Source: UMGS755 sp045595795
Lineage (GTDB): Bacteria; Bacillota; Clostridia; UBA1381; UBA9506
Length of the DNA stretch: 28,007 bases
Direction of reading: 5' to 3'
Assembly: GCA_045595795.1 (NCBI GenBank)
Contig: JAZOBC010000068.1
Location: forward strand, 1-28,007
Shown: piece after piece, positions 15,780 to 22,653 of the stretch
How positions within the stretch are numbered: the stretch's first letter is position 1
How the letters are laid out: each line of letters begins with the position of its first letter
Translations under genes and position numbers: made by a program
The notes under the pieces: generated by a model
Seen by the model: the letters and a program-made list of their open reading frames with translations, nothing else
What the model was told of the DNA's origin: nothing
Databases searched by the model: none

Positions 15780-16658
15780 ATGGACTTTTTAACGGAATTT
15801 GAAGAGAAAATAAATCTGGTCAATCAGTCATTGCAAAAATATTTTGTGAAGAAGGAGAATCATCAGGCGTCTGTGTATGATACAATGGAATACAGTTTGT
15901 TTTCCGGCGGTAAGCGTATTCGGCCGGTACTTTGTGCTGCCTGTGCAGAGCTTTTTGGAAATGCTGAGGATGCTATGCCTTTTGCCTGTGCGTTAGAGAT
16001 GATACATACCTATTCCCTGATTCACGATGATTTGCCCTGCATGGATGATGATGATCTGCGTCGCGGTAAGCCCACTAACCATATTGTGTATGGAGAAGCC
16101 ATGGCGGTGCTGGCTGGTGATGCTCTTTTGAATTTTGCTTTTGAGACTGTGCTGGAGCATGCAAAGGTTTCACCGGCACTATTGGTAGAAGGTTTGAAAA
16201 TTATTGCATCCTCCGCAGGTACGGAGGGAATGATTGGCGGACAGGTCATAGACCTTGAGTCAGAAGGCAGAGCCATTGATTCCGTGACTTTGATGGCGAT
16301 GCATATTTGCAAAACCGGAGCACTCATTATGGCTTCGGCTAAAGTGGGTGCGCTCATTGGCGGTGGCACGAAAGAAGACGTGCTGAACATGGAAAAATTC
16401 GCCCGTTATTTGGGGGTTGCATTCCAGATTAAAGATGATATTTTAGACGTTGAAAGCACCACAGATGTTTTGGGTAAACCCGTGGGAAGCGATAAGGAAA
16501 ATGAGAAAACGACATTTGTGACCTTATATGGCATAGAGCAGTCTAAAAGAATGCTTGAAGACTATACCAATAAGGCAAAAGAAGCTTTGGCAGAATACGG
16601 AACCCGTGCAGAATTTTTATGCGAATTGGCAGACTTTTTGCTGATGCGGGATCGTTAA
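15780..16658 (+). CDS. ispA: Farnesyl diphosphate synthase (polyprenyl synthetase family)
   Basis: This prenyltransferase condenses dimethylallyl or geranyl diphosphate with isopentenyl diphosphate to give C15 farnesyl diphosphate, a precursor of undecaprenyl and quinone chains. The 292-aa enzyme has the SGGKRIRP substrate-binding motif (42-49), the first Asp-rich motif DDLPCMDDDDLRRG (83-96, the DDxxxxD form of bacterial short-chain enzymes), GQVIDLE and the second Asp-rich motif KDDILD near 219-224. AGGAGG precedes the ATG. Pairing with xseB supports IspA. A geranylgeranyl synthase is a possible alternative because chain length cannot be fixed by eye. Confidence 0.93.
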   Translation: MDFLTEFEEKINLVNQSLQKYFVKKENHQASVYDTMEYSLFSGGKRIRPVLCAACAELFGNAEDAMPFACALEMIHTYSLIHDDLPCMDDDDLRRGKPTNHIVYGEAMAVLAGDALLNFAFETVLEHAKVSPALLVEGLKIIASSAGTEGMIGGQVIDLESEGRAIDSVTLMAMHICKTGALIMASAKVGALIGGGTKEDVLNMEKFARYLGVAFQIKDDILDVESTTDVLGKPVGSDKENEKTTFVTLYGIEQSKRMLEDYTNKAKEALAEYGTRAEFLCELADFLLMRDR

Positions 16659-16699
16659 ATTATTTTTTTCTTTCGAGAGAAAATCAAACAGAAACGGTG

Positions 16700-17161
16700 A
16701 TGGTATTGAATTTTTTGCAAGAACTATTTATGAATAAGGTTCTCATCACGGCTGTTTTGGGTTGGTTTATCGCACAAATTCTGAAGGTGATTGTGGTACG
16801 GGTGAAAGAAAAACGGTTTGATTTTCGCCGTATTATCGGTTCCGGCGGCATGCCCAGTTCACATTCTTCTTTTGTGATAGCGATGACGACGGCAGTCGGG
16901 TTTGAAAGCGGTCTCAGCTCATCTTTGTTTGCTGTGTGTGCAGTTCTGTCTTTTGTTGTGATGTATGATGCATCCGGCGTGCGCCGTGAAACGGGTCGTC
17001 AGGCAGAAATTTTAAATGACATTATTGAAAACATTGGAAAAGATGATCCTGACATGTTTGGCAAGCGCTTAAAGGAGTTGATTGGCCATTCCCCGGTAGA
17101 GGTGTTTGCCGGTGCATTATTGGGAATTTTAATTGGACTTTTCATGTATCTTTGCGTGTAA
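16700..17161 (+). CDS. DivPAP2/YuiD-family membrane protein
   Basis: This small integral membrane protein belongs to the divergent PAP2 family (B. subtilis YuiD), distant relatives of acid phosphatases; the substrate is unknown. Conserved blocks are GSGGMPSSHSSFV near 47-59, DASGVRRETGRQAEILN near 91-107 and LIGHSPVEVFAGALLGI near 128-144. By eye there are about four hydrophobic segments. From ATG 16700 the protein is 153 aa, which matches the family. An in-frame ATG at 16619 would overlap ispA by 40 bp and add an atypical N-terminus. No strong ribosome-binding site supports any candidate start, so the start is uncertain. It is co-directional with ispA and aroE. Confidence 0.85.
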   Translation: MVLNFLQELFMNKVLITAVLGWFIAQILKVIVVRVKEKRFDFRRIIGSGGMPSSHSSFVIAMTTAVGFESGLSSSLFAVCAVLSFVVMYDASGVRRETGRQAEILNDIIENIGKDDPDMFGKRLKELIGHSPVEVFAGALLGILIGLFMYLCV

Positions 17162-17213
17162 TGCCGGCTCATGCACACGTTAAGCGAATTATCTGATGGA
17201 AGGATGCTGAAGA

Positions 17214-18065
17214 ATGGCGCAGGAAATAACAGCCGCCACCAAAATGGCAGCGGTGCTGGGTAATCCCATTTCACATAGTTTATCTCCCAAACTTCATGGA
17301 TATCTCATTGAGAAGACCCATGTGGATATGGTTTATCTCGCATTTTGCATTGAGAATGCCGAACATTTCAAAAGGGTCCTTGATGGGGCAAAGCATATGG
17401 GCATTTTGGGGTTTAACATCACATCGCCTTTTAAAATTGATGCCTTCCGTTTGGCTGATGAGCCGGACAGGGAGGCTCTTTGCGTTGGAAATGCCAACAC
17501 TTTGGTGAACAAAAACGGAAAGTGGTTTGCAACCAACACAGATGGTGAAGGGTTTATTCTTTCCTTGAAAAGGCGTGGCATTTCAGTTGCCGGGAAGCAT
17601 GTGCTCATTACGGGCACCGGTGGTACGGCACGCACACTTTCTTACCGTTTTGCAAAGTATGGTGCTGCTTCTATTACCATTGTTTCTCGTAAGGACAATG
17701 CTGTTTGTGAAATAGGAGAAGTGATCACTGACTTTTCTGATGTTGCGCTCTATCAGGGGATTGATTATAGCCGTGCATATGATATTGTGGTGAATTGTAC
17801 GCCTCTTGGCATGGGCATTCACAAGGATAAAAATCCTTTACCGGCAGATTTTTCTTATCATGCTGACATGATGTGCTGTGATTTGATTTATAACCCTGCC
17901 AAAACACTGTTTTTACAAAGTGCTGAGGCAGCGGGGGCGCAGATTATGAATGGACTGAGCATGCTTTTATACCAAGGCGTGTTGGCGTTTGAACAGTTTA
18001 CCGGTCAGACGATTGGTGATGAAGTTTGTGACGGATTGTTTCATTATTTTGACGAAGGAAAATAA
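17214..18065 (+). CDS. aroE: Shikimate dehydrogenase AroE
   Basis: AroE reduces 3-dehydroshikimate to shikimate with NADPH, step four of the aromatic amino-acid pathway. The 283-aa protein shows the shikimate-binding Ser pair in NPISHSLSPKLH (Ser22, Ser24), the catalytic Lys74 in NITSPFK and Asn95 and Asp110 (NTDGEGF). The Rossmann loop GTGGTARTLSY sits around residue 130, and a C-terminal LSMLLYQG segment completes the active site. Residue identity fits AroE rather than the quinate-type paralogue, but YdiB-like enzymes share most motifs. A GGAAGG site lies about 9 nt before the ATG. No other aromatic pathway gene is nearby. Confidence 0.93.
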   Translation: MAQEITAATKMAAVLGNPISHSLSPKLHGYLIEKTHVDMVYLAFCIENAEHFKRVLDGAKHMGILGFNITSPFKIDAFRLADEPDREALCVGNANTLVNKNGKWFATNTDGEGFILSLKRRGISVAGKHVLITGTGGTARTLSYRFAKYGAASITIVSRKDNAVCEIGEVITDFSDVALYQGIDYSRAYDIVVNCTPLGMGIHKDKNPLPADFSYHADMMCCDLIYNPAKTLFLQSAEAAGAQIMNGLSMLLYQGVLAFEQFTGQTIGDEVCDGLFHYFDEGK

Positions 18066-18079
18066 AAACGGAGCTGTTG

Positions 18080-18961
18080 ATGTTGGAACGTAAGGAAATT
18101 ACAATTGAAGCGCAGCCGATTTTTCGGCAGTATATTCAAAACCAGGATAACTCGACCTATAACTTTACAAACATGTTCATGTGGTCGGGTAGTGGTATTA
18201 CCTATGGCATTGTGGAAGGCTGTCTTGTGCTATTTTTTCAAAATGGCAAGCAGCCTGTTTCTGTATCTTATCCTGTAGGTGGCGGCGATAAAAAGGCGGC
18301 ACTCGTGAAACTGTCAGAATATATCCGTGCTCTGGGTTTAACGCCGGTATTCCGCAACCTGTCTACCGAAATGGTCGAAGAGCTTACAAACTTCTTTCCC
18401 TATCATTTTGAATATGTAGAGGATCGAAATGCGGCAGATTATATCTATGAAACCGATAAAATGATTCATCTTTCCGGCAAAAAACTTCACGGAAAGCGGA
18501 ATCATTATAATTATTTTAAAAATAATTTTGACTATATTTATCGTCCACTCACTACCGATGATATGCCGGCGTGTATGAATCTCTATGACAGATGGGTGGA
18601 CGAAAAGGAAAACCCTGTGTGGCTGGGTGGCTCTCGTCAGGCAACACAGATACTTCTTTCACATTTTGATGAATTGCCGGTGCGTGGCGGCGGTATTTTT
18701 ATGGACGATGAATTAGTCGCCTTTTCCATTGGTGAGCCGGTATCTGATGACACTGCCTTGATTCATTTGGAGTTTGCAGCTGACATTCGTGGCTTGTTTA
18801 ATGTGATCAATAGTGAATTTTGTGCCGCAGAGTGGATGACCTTTCCATACGTTAACCGTGAGGAGGACATGGGACTTCCGGGGCTCAGACAGGCAAAGCT
18901 TGCCTATCGTCCGGTGCGACTTTTGTCTAAGTTTAATGCAGTACAAATACAATCATTCTAA
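18080..18961 (+). CDS. DUF2156-domain protein (LPG synthase C-like fold)
   Basis: The 293-aa protein matches the DUF2156 family, whose fold is a doubled GNAT-like domain related to the catalytic part of phosphatidylglycerol lysyltransferases. Family signs are NFTNMFMW near residue 31, HLSGKKLHGKRNHYNYF near 130-146 and a C-terminal half with EFAADIRGLFNVIN. There is no membrane domain, unlike MprF, so aminoacyl transfer to lipids is only one possibility. The biochemical role of stand-alone members is not established. The ATG at 18080 has GGAG 6 nt upstream; an in-frame TTG at 18077 is an alternative. It lies 14 nt after aroE and 18 nt before the SGNH hydrolase, so the three look like one transcript. 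Confidence 0.82.
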   Translation: MLERKEITIEAQPIFRQYIQNQDNSTYNFTNMFMWSGSGITYGIVEGCLVLFFQNGKQPVSVSYPVGGGDKKAALVKLSEYIRALGLTPVFRNLSTEMVEELTNFFPYHFEYVEDRNAADYIYETDKMIHLSGKKLHGKRNHYNYFKNNFDYIYRPLTTDDMPACMNLYDRWVDEKENPVWLGGSRQATQILLSHFDELPVRGGGIFMDDELVAFSIGEPVSDDTALIHLEFAADIRGLFNVINSEFCAAEWMTFPYVNREEDMGLPGLRQAKLAYRPVRLLSKFNAVQIQSF

Positions 18962-18979
18962 TATTTGGGGGAGTAGAGA

Positions 18980-20059
18980 ATGAAAATATCAGACATTGAT
19001 TCAAATTTTAAGGTGTGTGAGGTGAATCGTGAGACCTATCAGATGGTGGATGTGTCGAGTCTTATTTTGGAGGGTTTTGCCTGGGAACATGAGAATAAGC
19101 ATCCGTTCTACCGTTTGCCGGAACGGATTTTCCCTAAGATTGATGAGGGACTTTGTCTCCTCGGCAGTCATTCTGCCGGTGGGGTATTGCGTTTTTGTAC
19201 CGATAGCAAAGCCTTGCTTTTAAAAGGGCATTTTCGCCCTGTTTCTCCGATGCCTCATATGCCCCTCAGTGGTCAGGCGGGATTTGATGTTACGGTTCGT
19301 AAAAATGGTTACGATTGTTTGCTGGTTAATCTTCCACCCTGTCATGAGAAACTTCAAAAAGAGGAATTTGATTTTGCATACCCTTGTCATCTGAAAGAGG
19401 GGATGTATGAATATCGTGTTTATTTTCCGCTTTATGCCGGAATTGAAGATATGCAAATCGGGTTTTCAGAAGGCGCCCGCATTGAACCAGCGCCACCGCA
19501 CAAGATTGAAAAACCTATTTTGTTTTACGGTTCTTCCATTACGCAGGGAGCGTGTGCATCACGTCCATCAAGTTGTTACACCGCTATGCTCGCCAATTGG
19601 GTAGATGCGGCGCACATCAACTTAGGGTTTTCCGGTCACGCAAGGGGAGAAACCATTATGGCAGAAACCATCTCTGAGCTTGATTTGTCGTGCATGGTGA
19701 TGGATTATGATTTTAATGCTCCAACAGTAGAGCATTTAAAAGAGACTCATGAACCATTTTTTCAGATTATTCGAAAAAACCATCCTGATTTGCCTGTTAT
19801 TTTTATCAGTCGTCCGTCACTCGGTGCGAGCTATACCGTAGAGAATCGAGAGATGCGCCGCGCAGTGATTATGGAGACATACACACATGCTAAGGCTCAG
19901 GGCGATACAAATGTTTATTTTGTTGATGGTATGCGCTTTTTTGAAGATGCACCGCATGCAGAGCCTACAGTGGATCGCTGTCATCCCACAGACTTGGGCT
20001 TTTATCTGATGGCAAAGGGAATTTTGCCGACTTTGGAACGTGCGTTGGGGCTTGCGTAA
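18980..20059 (+). CDS. SGNH/GDSL-family hydrolase with N-terminal accessory domain
   Basis: The 359-aa protein has a C-terminal SGNH hydrolase domain from about residue 180. Block I is FYGSSITQG, with nucleophile Ser186, where Ser replaces the Asp of GDSL. Then come NLGFSGHARGE and a final DRCHPTDLGF carrying Asp332 and His335 of the catalytic triad. Such enzymes are esterases or deacetylases on carbohydrates or lipids. The first ~175 residues form a beta-rich domain typical of the subgroup with a GxDLY-like region; here the segment reads GFDVTVRKNGYD. There is no signal peptide, so it is probably cytosolic. A GGGGGAG site precedes the ATG. Substrate unknown. It probably ends the aroE-linked transcript, with the small Cys-rich gene after it. 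Confidence 0.85.
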   Translation: MKISDIDSNFKVCEVNRETYQMVDVSSLILEGFAWEHENKHPFYRLPERIFPKIDEGLCLLGSHSAGGVLRFCTDSKALLLKGHFRPVSPMPHMPLSGQAGFDVTVRKNGYDCLLVNLPPCHEKLQKEEFDFAYPCHLKEGMYEYRVYFPLYAGIEDMQIGFSEGARIEPAPPHKIEKPILFYGSSITQGACASRPSSCYTAMLANWVDAAHINLGFSGHARGETIMAETISELDLSCMVMDYDFNAPTVEHLKETHEPFFQIIRKNHPDLPVIFISRPSLGASYTVENREMRRAVIMETYTHAKAQGDTNVYFVDGMRFFEDAPHAEPTVDRCHPTDLGFYLMAKGILPTLERALGLA

Positions 20060-20117
20060 CATTTGTCCGACCGATTACATATGATGAAGCAGAATGATTT
20101 TCTGTGAGGCGTATGTA

Positions 20118-20315
20118 ATGGGAAAATATGGACTTTTTTCAGACCTTTGCCGCGGGATTGACTGCATGGAAAAGGAAATGTGCGGCTTGTGCCGCCTGTT
20201 TCGGCGAGATAAGCATCATGGTTCCTGCTGTGAGAAGCCACTAAAGCCACCTTATCTCCCACCGGACTTTCATCCCCCATGCGGCAGAGAAAAATGTTGT
20301 TGTGAGAAAAAATAA
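20118..20315 (+). CDS. Small cysteine-rich protein (65 aa), unknown function
   Basis: I do not recognise this gene. From ATG 20118, which has GAGG 9 nt upstream, it encodes 65 residues with 10 cysteines. Two CxxC or near-CxxC spacings occur in the first half (DCMEKEMCGLC), a CC pair follows near residue 37, and the C-terminus reads CGREKCCCEKK. A proline-rich stretch (KPPYLPPDFHPPC) separates the halves. There is no signal peptide or membrane segment. The Cys pattern suggests metal binding, redox activity or a small zinc protein. It lies 58 nt after the SGNH hydrolase and before a terminator at 20398. An in-frame ATG at 20094 would add 8 residues but lacks a ribosome-binding site. Coding status rests on start, Shine-Dalgarno and composition. 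Confidence 0.6.
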   Translation: MGKYGLFSDLCRGIDCMEKEMCGLCRLFRRDKHHGSCCEKPLKPPYLPPDFHPPCGREKCCCEKK

Positions 20316-20381
20316 TTGATTAAAAAGACTGCTCATGGGTATTTTCTTGTGCGATTTCCGTAAGAATGAATCCGGTATGGT

Positions 20382-20395
20382 AAATTGTACAATTT
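20382..20395. repeat. Perfect 14-bp palindrome before the terminator
   Basis: AAATTGTACAATTT is its own reverse complement. It lies 2 bases before the terminator stem and 50 bases before the next promoter's -35 box. It could be a protein-binding site or chance AT-rich symmetry. Confidence 0.35.
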
Positions 20396-20397
20396 TA

Positions 20398-20420
20398 GGC
20401 CGCGTTAGCGGTCTTTTTTT
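20398..20420 (+). terminator. Rho-independent terminator after the Cys-rich gene
   Basis: GGCCGC, the loop GTTA and GCGGTC form a 6-bp stem with one G-U pair, followed directly by seven T. This separates the lon-to-Cys-rich run from the DeoR transcription unit that starts 25 bases later. Confidence 0.85.
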
Positions 20421-20444
20421 ATGTATTAAAAGTACAAAAATCTC

Positions 20445-20473
20445 TTGACCTGAGAGGAAAAATGTTATATAAT
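20445..20473 (+). promoter_or_regulatory. Strong sigma-A promoter of the DeoR-dehydrogenase operon
   Basis: TTGACC (20445-20450) and TATAAT (20468-20473) are exactly 17 bp apart, close to consensus. The start should fall near 20480, about 40 nt before the DeoR GTG. I found no other convincing promoter between here and the end of the window, so it may drive the whole operon. Confidence 0.8.
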
Positions 20474-20478
20474 AACAT
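20462..20478. promoter_or_regulatory. Palindromic operator candidate overlapping the -10 box
   Basis: ATGTTATATAATAACAT is a perfect inverted repeat (7-bp arms, 3-bp centre) that encloses the TATAAT. Its core resembles the TGTTAnnnnTAACA type of palindrome bound by E. coli DeoR. Its position predicts repression by blocking RNA polymerase, most likely by the DeoR-family protein encoded just downstream. Confidence 0.6.
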
Positions 20479-20521
20479 GTGTATGAGAAAAATTCACATT
20501 TGTGACAGGCGGTGAGGAAGA

Positions 20522-21289
20522 GTGCGAGACAGAAGAAAGTCAATTTTTGACTTGATTGAGCAAAAAGGCGAAATCACCATTCATGAGCTGGAAGTACTGT
20601 TTCCGGCGGTCTCTTCCATGACGCTTCGCCGTGATTTGGATTTTTTGGAAAACGAGCATAAGCTTGTAAAAATCAAAGGCGGTGCCATGTCGCTCAGCCA
20701 TTTGTCCCGCAGTGTTTTGCAGAATGTGGAGGGAGACTATGCACAACGTGAATTTTTAAATGCAGCGGGAAAGCGAACCATTGCTGAAAAGGCTGCGACA
20801 CTTGCAGAATCCGGCAGAAGTATTTTTATTGATGCAGGTTCTACCATGATGCAGCTTGCCAGACTGCTCCATAACGGTCGCTTTTCAGTGGTGACAAATG
20901 GTGTTAACGTTTCTTTAGAACTTTCACAGAATAAAAGCGCGACGGTAAATCTTGTTGGTGGAGAATTGAACCGAAATAATCTGTGTGTCTCCGGAGCAGG
21001 TGCGCTGGAGCATATTCGGAATATCAACATTGACATTGCCTTTATGGCGGCGAGTGGCTATACGCCGGAGGATGGCTTTACCAATGGTAGCTATTATGAA
21101 TATGAGCTTAAGCGTTATGTGGCAGGAAAAGCAAAAAAAACCATTGTTTTAATGGACCACACTAAATTGGGAAAAACCATGACATACACCTTTTGCCGTC
21201 CGGAAGAAGTTGACATTTTAATTATGGACGAGGCCCCTGATGAAAGCCTTTTGAAAATGGCAGAACAAACGGGCATGAGGATTATGTAG
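20522..21289 (+). CDS. DeoR-family transcription regulator
   Basis: The 255-aa protein has the DeoR layout. An N-terminal helix-turn-helix covers about residues 1-57 (RRKSIFDLIEQKGEITIHEL and SSMTLRRDLDFLE). The C-terminal DeoRC sensor domain, which binds sugar phosphates in known members, shows DAGSTMMQLAR, VTNGVNVSLEL, GAMS-type linker and DHTKLGKTMTYTF. The start is GTG at 20522 with GAGG only 4 nt upstream; a stop codon 9 nt upstream in frame excludes an earlier start. It is the first gene after a strong promoter with an internal palindrome and probably represses its own operon until a phosphorylated sugar or polyol binds. The effector is unknown. It begins the operon of dehydrogenases and acyl-CoA-forming complex. 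Confidence 0.9.
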   Translation: MRDRRKSIFDLIEQKGEITIHELEVLFPAVSSMTLRRDLDFLENEHKLVKIKGGAMSLSHLSRSVLQNVEGDYAQREFLNAAGKRTIAEKAATLAESGRSIFIDAGSTMMQLARLLHNGRFSVVTNGVNVSLELSQNKSATVNLVGGELNRNNLCVSGAGALEHIRNINIDIAFMAASGYTPEDGFTNGSYYEYELKRYVAGKAKKTIVLMDHTKLGKTMTYTFCRPEEVDILIMDEAPDESLLKMAEQTGMRIM

Positions 21290-21313
21290 TTTAAGAATTT
21301 TAAATATGAAACA

Positions 21314-21327
21314 GTCGCCATGGCGAC
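21314..21327. promoter_or_regulatory. Perfect 14-bp palindrome before the SorE-like gene
   Basis: GTCGCCATGGCGAC is fully self-complementary. It lies in the 55-nt gap between DeoR and the dehydrogenase, 6 nt before the latter's GGAG site. As RNA it could form a 5-bp GC-rich hairpin with a CATG loop; as DNA it could be an operator. Confidence 0.4.
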
Positions 21328-21344
21328 GGAAATGGAGTGTAAAC

Positions 21345-22592
21345 ATGAAAACAAAAGCAGTCAGACTGTATGGAAAAAGCGATTTACGTTTAGAAGAGTT
21401 TGAATTGCCGGAAATTAAGGATGATGAAATTTTAGCCCACGTTATTTCCGACAGCATTTGTATGTCTTCTTACAAAGCAGCCATCCAGGGTGCAGACCAT
21501 AAGCGCGTGCCTGAAGATGTTGCAGAAAATCCCATTATCATCGGTCATGAATTTTGCGGTGAAATTGTTAAGGTAGGCAGCAAGTGGCAGGGTCAGTACA
21601 AAGAAGGTCAGAAGTTTGCCATTCAGCCTGCTATTAACTATAAGGGATCTTTGGCAGCTCCCGGTTACTCTTATCAGAATATCGGCGGTAGCTCCACCTA
21701 TGTTATCGTACCTCATGAATTTATGGAAATGGGATGCTTGCTGCCTTATAATGGCGATGCATTTTTCTATGGCTCTTTGGCAGAGCCTATGAGCTGTATC
21801 GTTGGTGGTTTCCATGCAAACTATCACACCACAGCTGGTTCCTATGTTCATGAAATGGGTACCATCGTTGGCGGTAACATGGCAATTTTGGCAGGCGTTG
21901 GTCCCATGGGTCTCGGTGCGATTGACTATGCAATCCACAATGAAAGAAAGCCGAAGCTTTTGGTTGTTACAGACATTGACCAGGCTCGTCTTGATCGTGC
22001 TGCTTCTATTTTAACTGTTGAAGAAGCTAAGAAAAACGGCGTAGAGCTGATTTATTTAAACACCGGTAACATTGAAAACCCTGTTGAGAAGCTGATGGAA
22101 CTGTCCGGTGGTAAGGGCTATGATGATGTATTCGTATTTGCACCTGTTAAACCTGTTGTAGAAATGGGTGATCAGATTCTGGGTAGAGACGGCTGCTTAA
22201 ACTTCTTTGCCGGCCCGACTAACACAGCATTTTCTGCTGAATTCAACTTCTATAATGTTCACTATGCTTCTACTCACATTGTAGGTACCAGCGGTGGTAA
22301 CACCGATGACTTGAAGGAATCCATCAAGATGATGGAAGAGGGCAAGCTGAATCCTGCTATGATGATTACCCATGTAGGTGGTATTGATGCAATCATTGAC
22401 ACCACTTTGAACCTGCCGAAAATTCCCGGCGGCAAAAAGCTGGTTTATTTGAACATCAACATGCCCATGACTGCAATCGCTGATTTTGCAGCTTCTGATG
22501 ATGAAGTGCTCCGCGAAATTTCTAAGATTGTAGAAGCAAACAATGGTATTTGGTGTAAAGAAGCAGAAGATTATCTGCTTTCTCATAAATAA
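21345..22592 (+). CDS. SorE-like medium-chain alcohol/polyol dehydrogenase
   Basis: The 415-aa protein belongs to the zinc-dependent medium-chain dehydrogenase superfamily and resembles L-sorbose-1-phosphate reductase (SorE). Likely catalytic-zinc ligands are Cys39 (in ICMSSYK), His68-Glu69 (GHEFCGE) and the Glu of LAEPMSC near 150. The four-Cys structural zinc loop is absent. A Rossmann NAD(P) motif AGVGPMGLGA follows near residue 185. An insertion of about 20 residues follows the YKEGQKFAIQP segment. The ATG at 21345 has GGAG 7 nt upstream; the upstream ATG at 21306 lacks a site and lies before the palindrome. It follows DeoR by 55 nt. I infer oxidation or reduction of a sugar, polyol or its phosphate. 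The substrate is not determined by sequence. Confidence 0.82.
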   Translation: MKTKAVRLYGKSDLRLEEFELPEIKDDEILAHVISDSICMSSYKAAIQGADHKRVPEDVAENPIIIGHEFCGEIVKVGSKWQGQYKEGQKFAIQPAINYKGSLAAPGYSYQNIGGSSTYVIVPHEFMEMGCLLPYNGDAFFYGSLAEPMSCIVGGFHANYHTTAGSYVHEMGTIVGGNMAILAGVGPMGLGAIDYAIHNERKPKLLVVTDIDQARLDRAASILTVEEAKKNGVELIYLNTGNIENPVEKLMELSGGKGYDDVFVFAPVKPVVEMGDQILGRDGCLNFFAGPTNTAFSAEFNFYNVHYASTHIVGTSGGNTDDLKESIKMMEEGKLNPAMMITHVGGIDAIIDTTLNLPKIPGGKKLVYLNINMPMTAIADFAASDDEVLREISKIVEANNGIWCKEAEDYLLSHK

Positions 22593-22600
22593 GATATTGT

Positions 22601-22634
22601 CATATAGGCTCTGGCTTGCGTCAGGGCTTATGTG
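22601..22634 (+). promoter_or_regulatory. Long stem-loop between the two dehydrogenase genes
   Basis: Bases 22601-22615 can pair with 22620-22634 over 15 consecutive positions (including four or five G-U pairs) around a TTGC loop. The stem ends 7 nt before the AAGGAGG site of the SDR gene. There is no T-run, so it is not a simple terminator. It may adjust mRNA stability or relative expression within the operon. Confidence 0.5.
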
Positions 22635-22653
22635 CTTTAAAAGGAGGATCATT

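Noticed and set aside
20477..20504. Possible Rex-type site (TTCACA and TTGTGA half-sites) after the DeoR promoter
   Set aside because: Only half-sites are present; no TTGTGA-N6-TCACAA arrangement fits.
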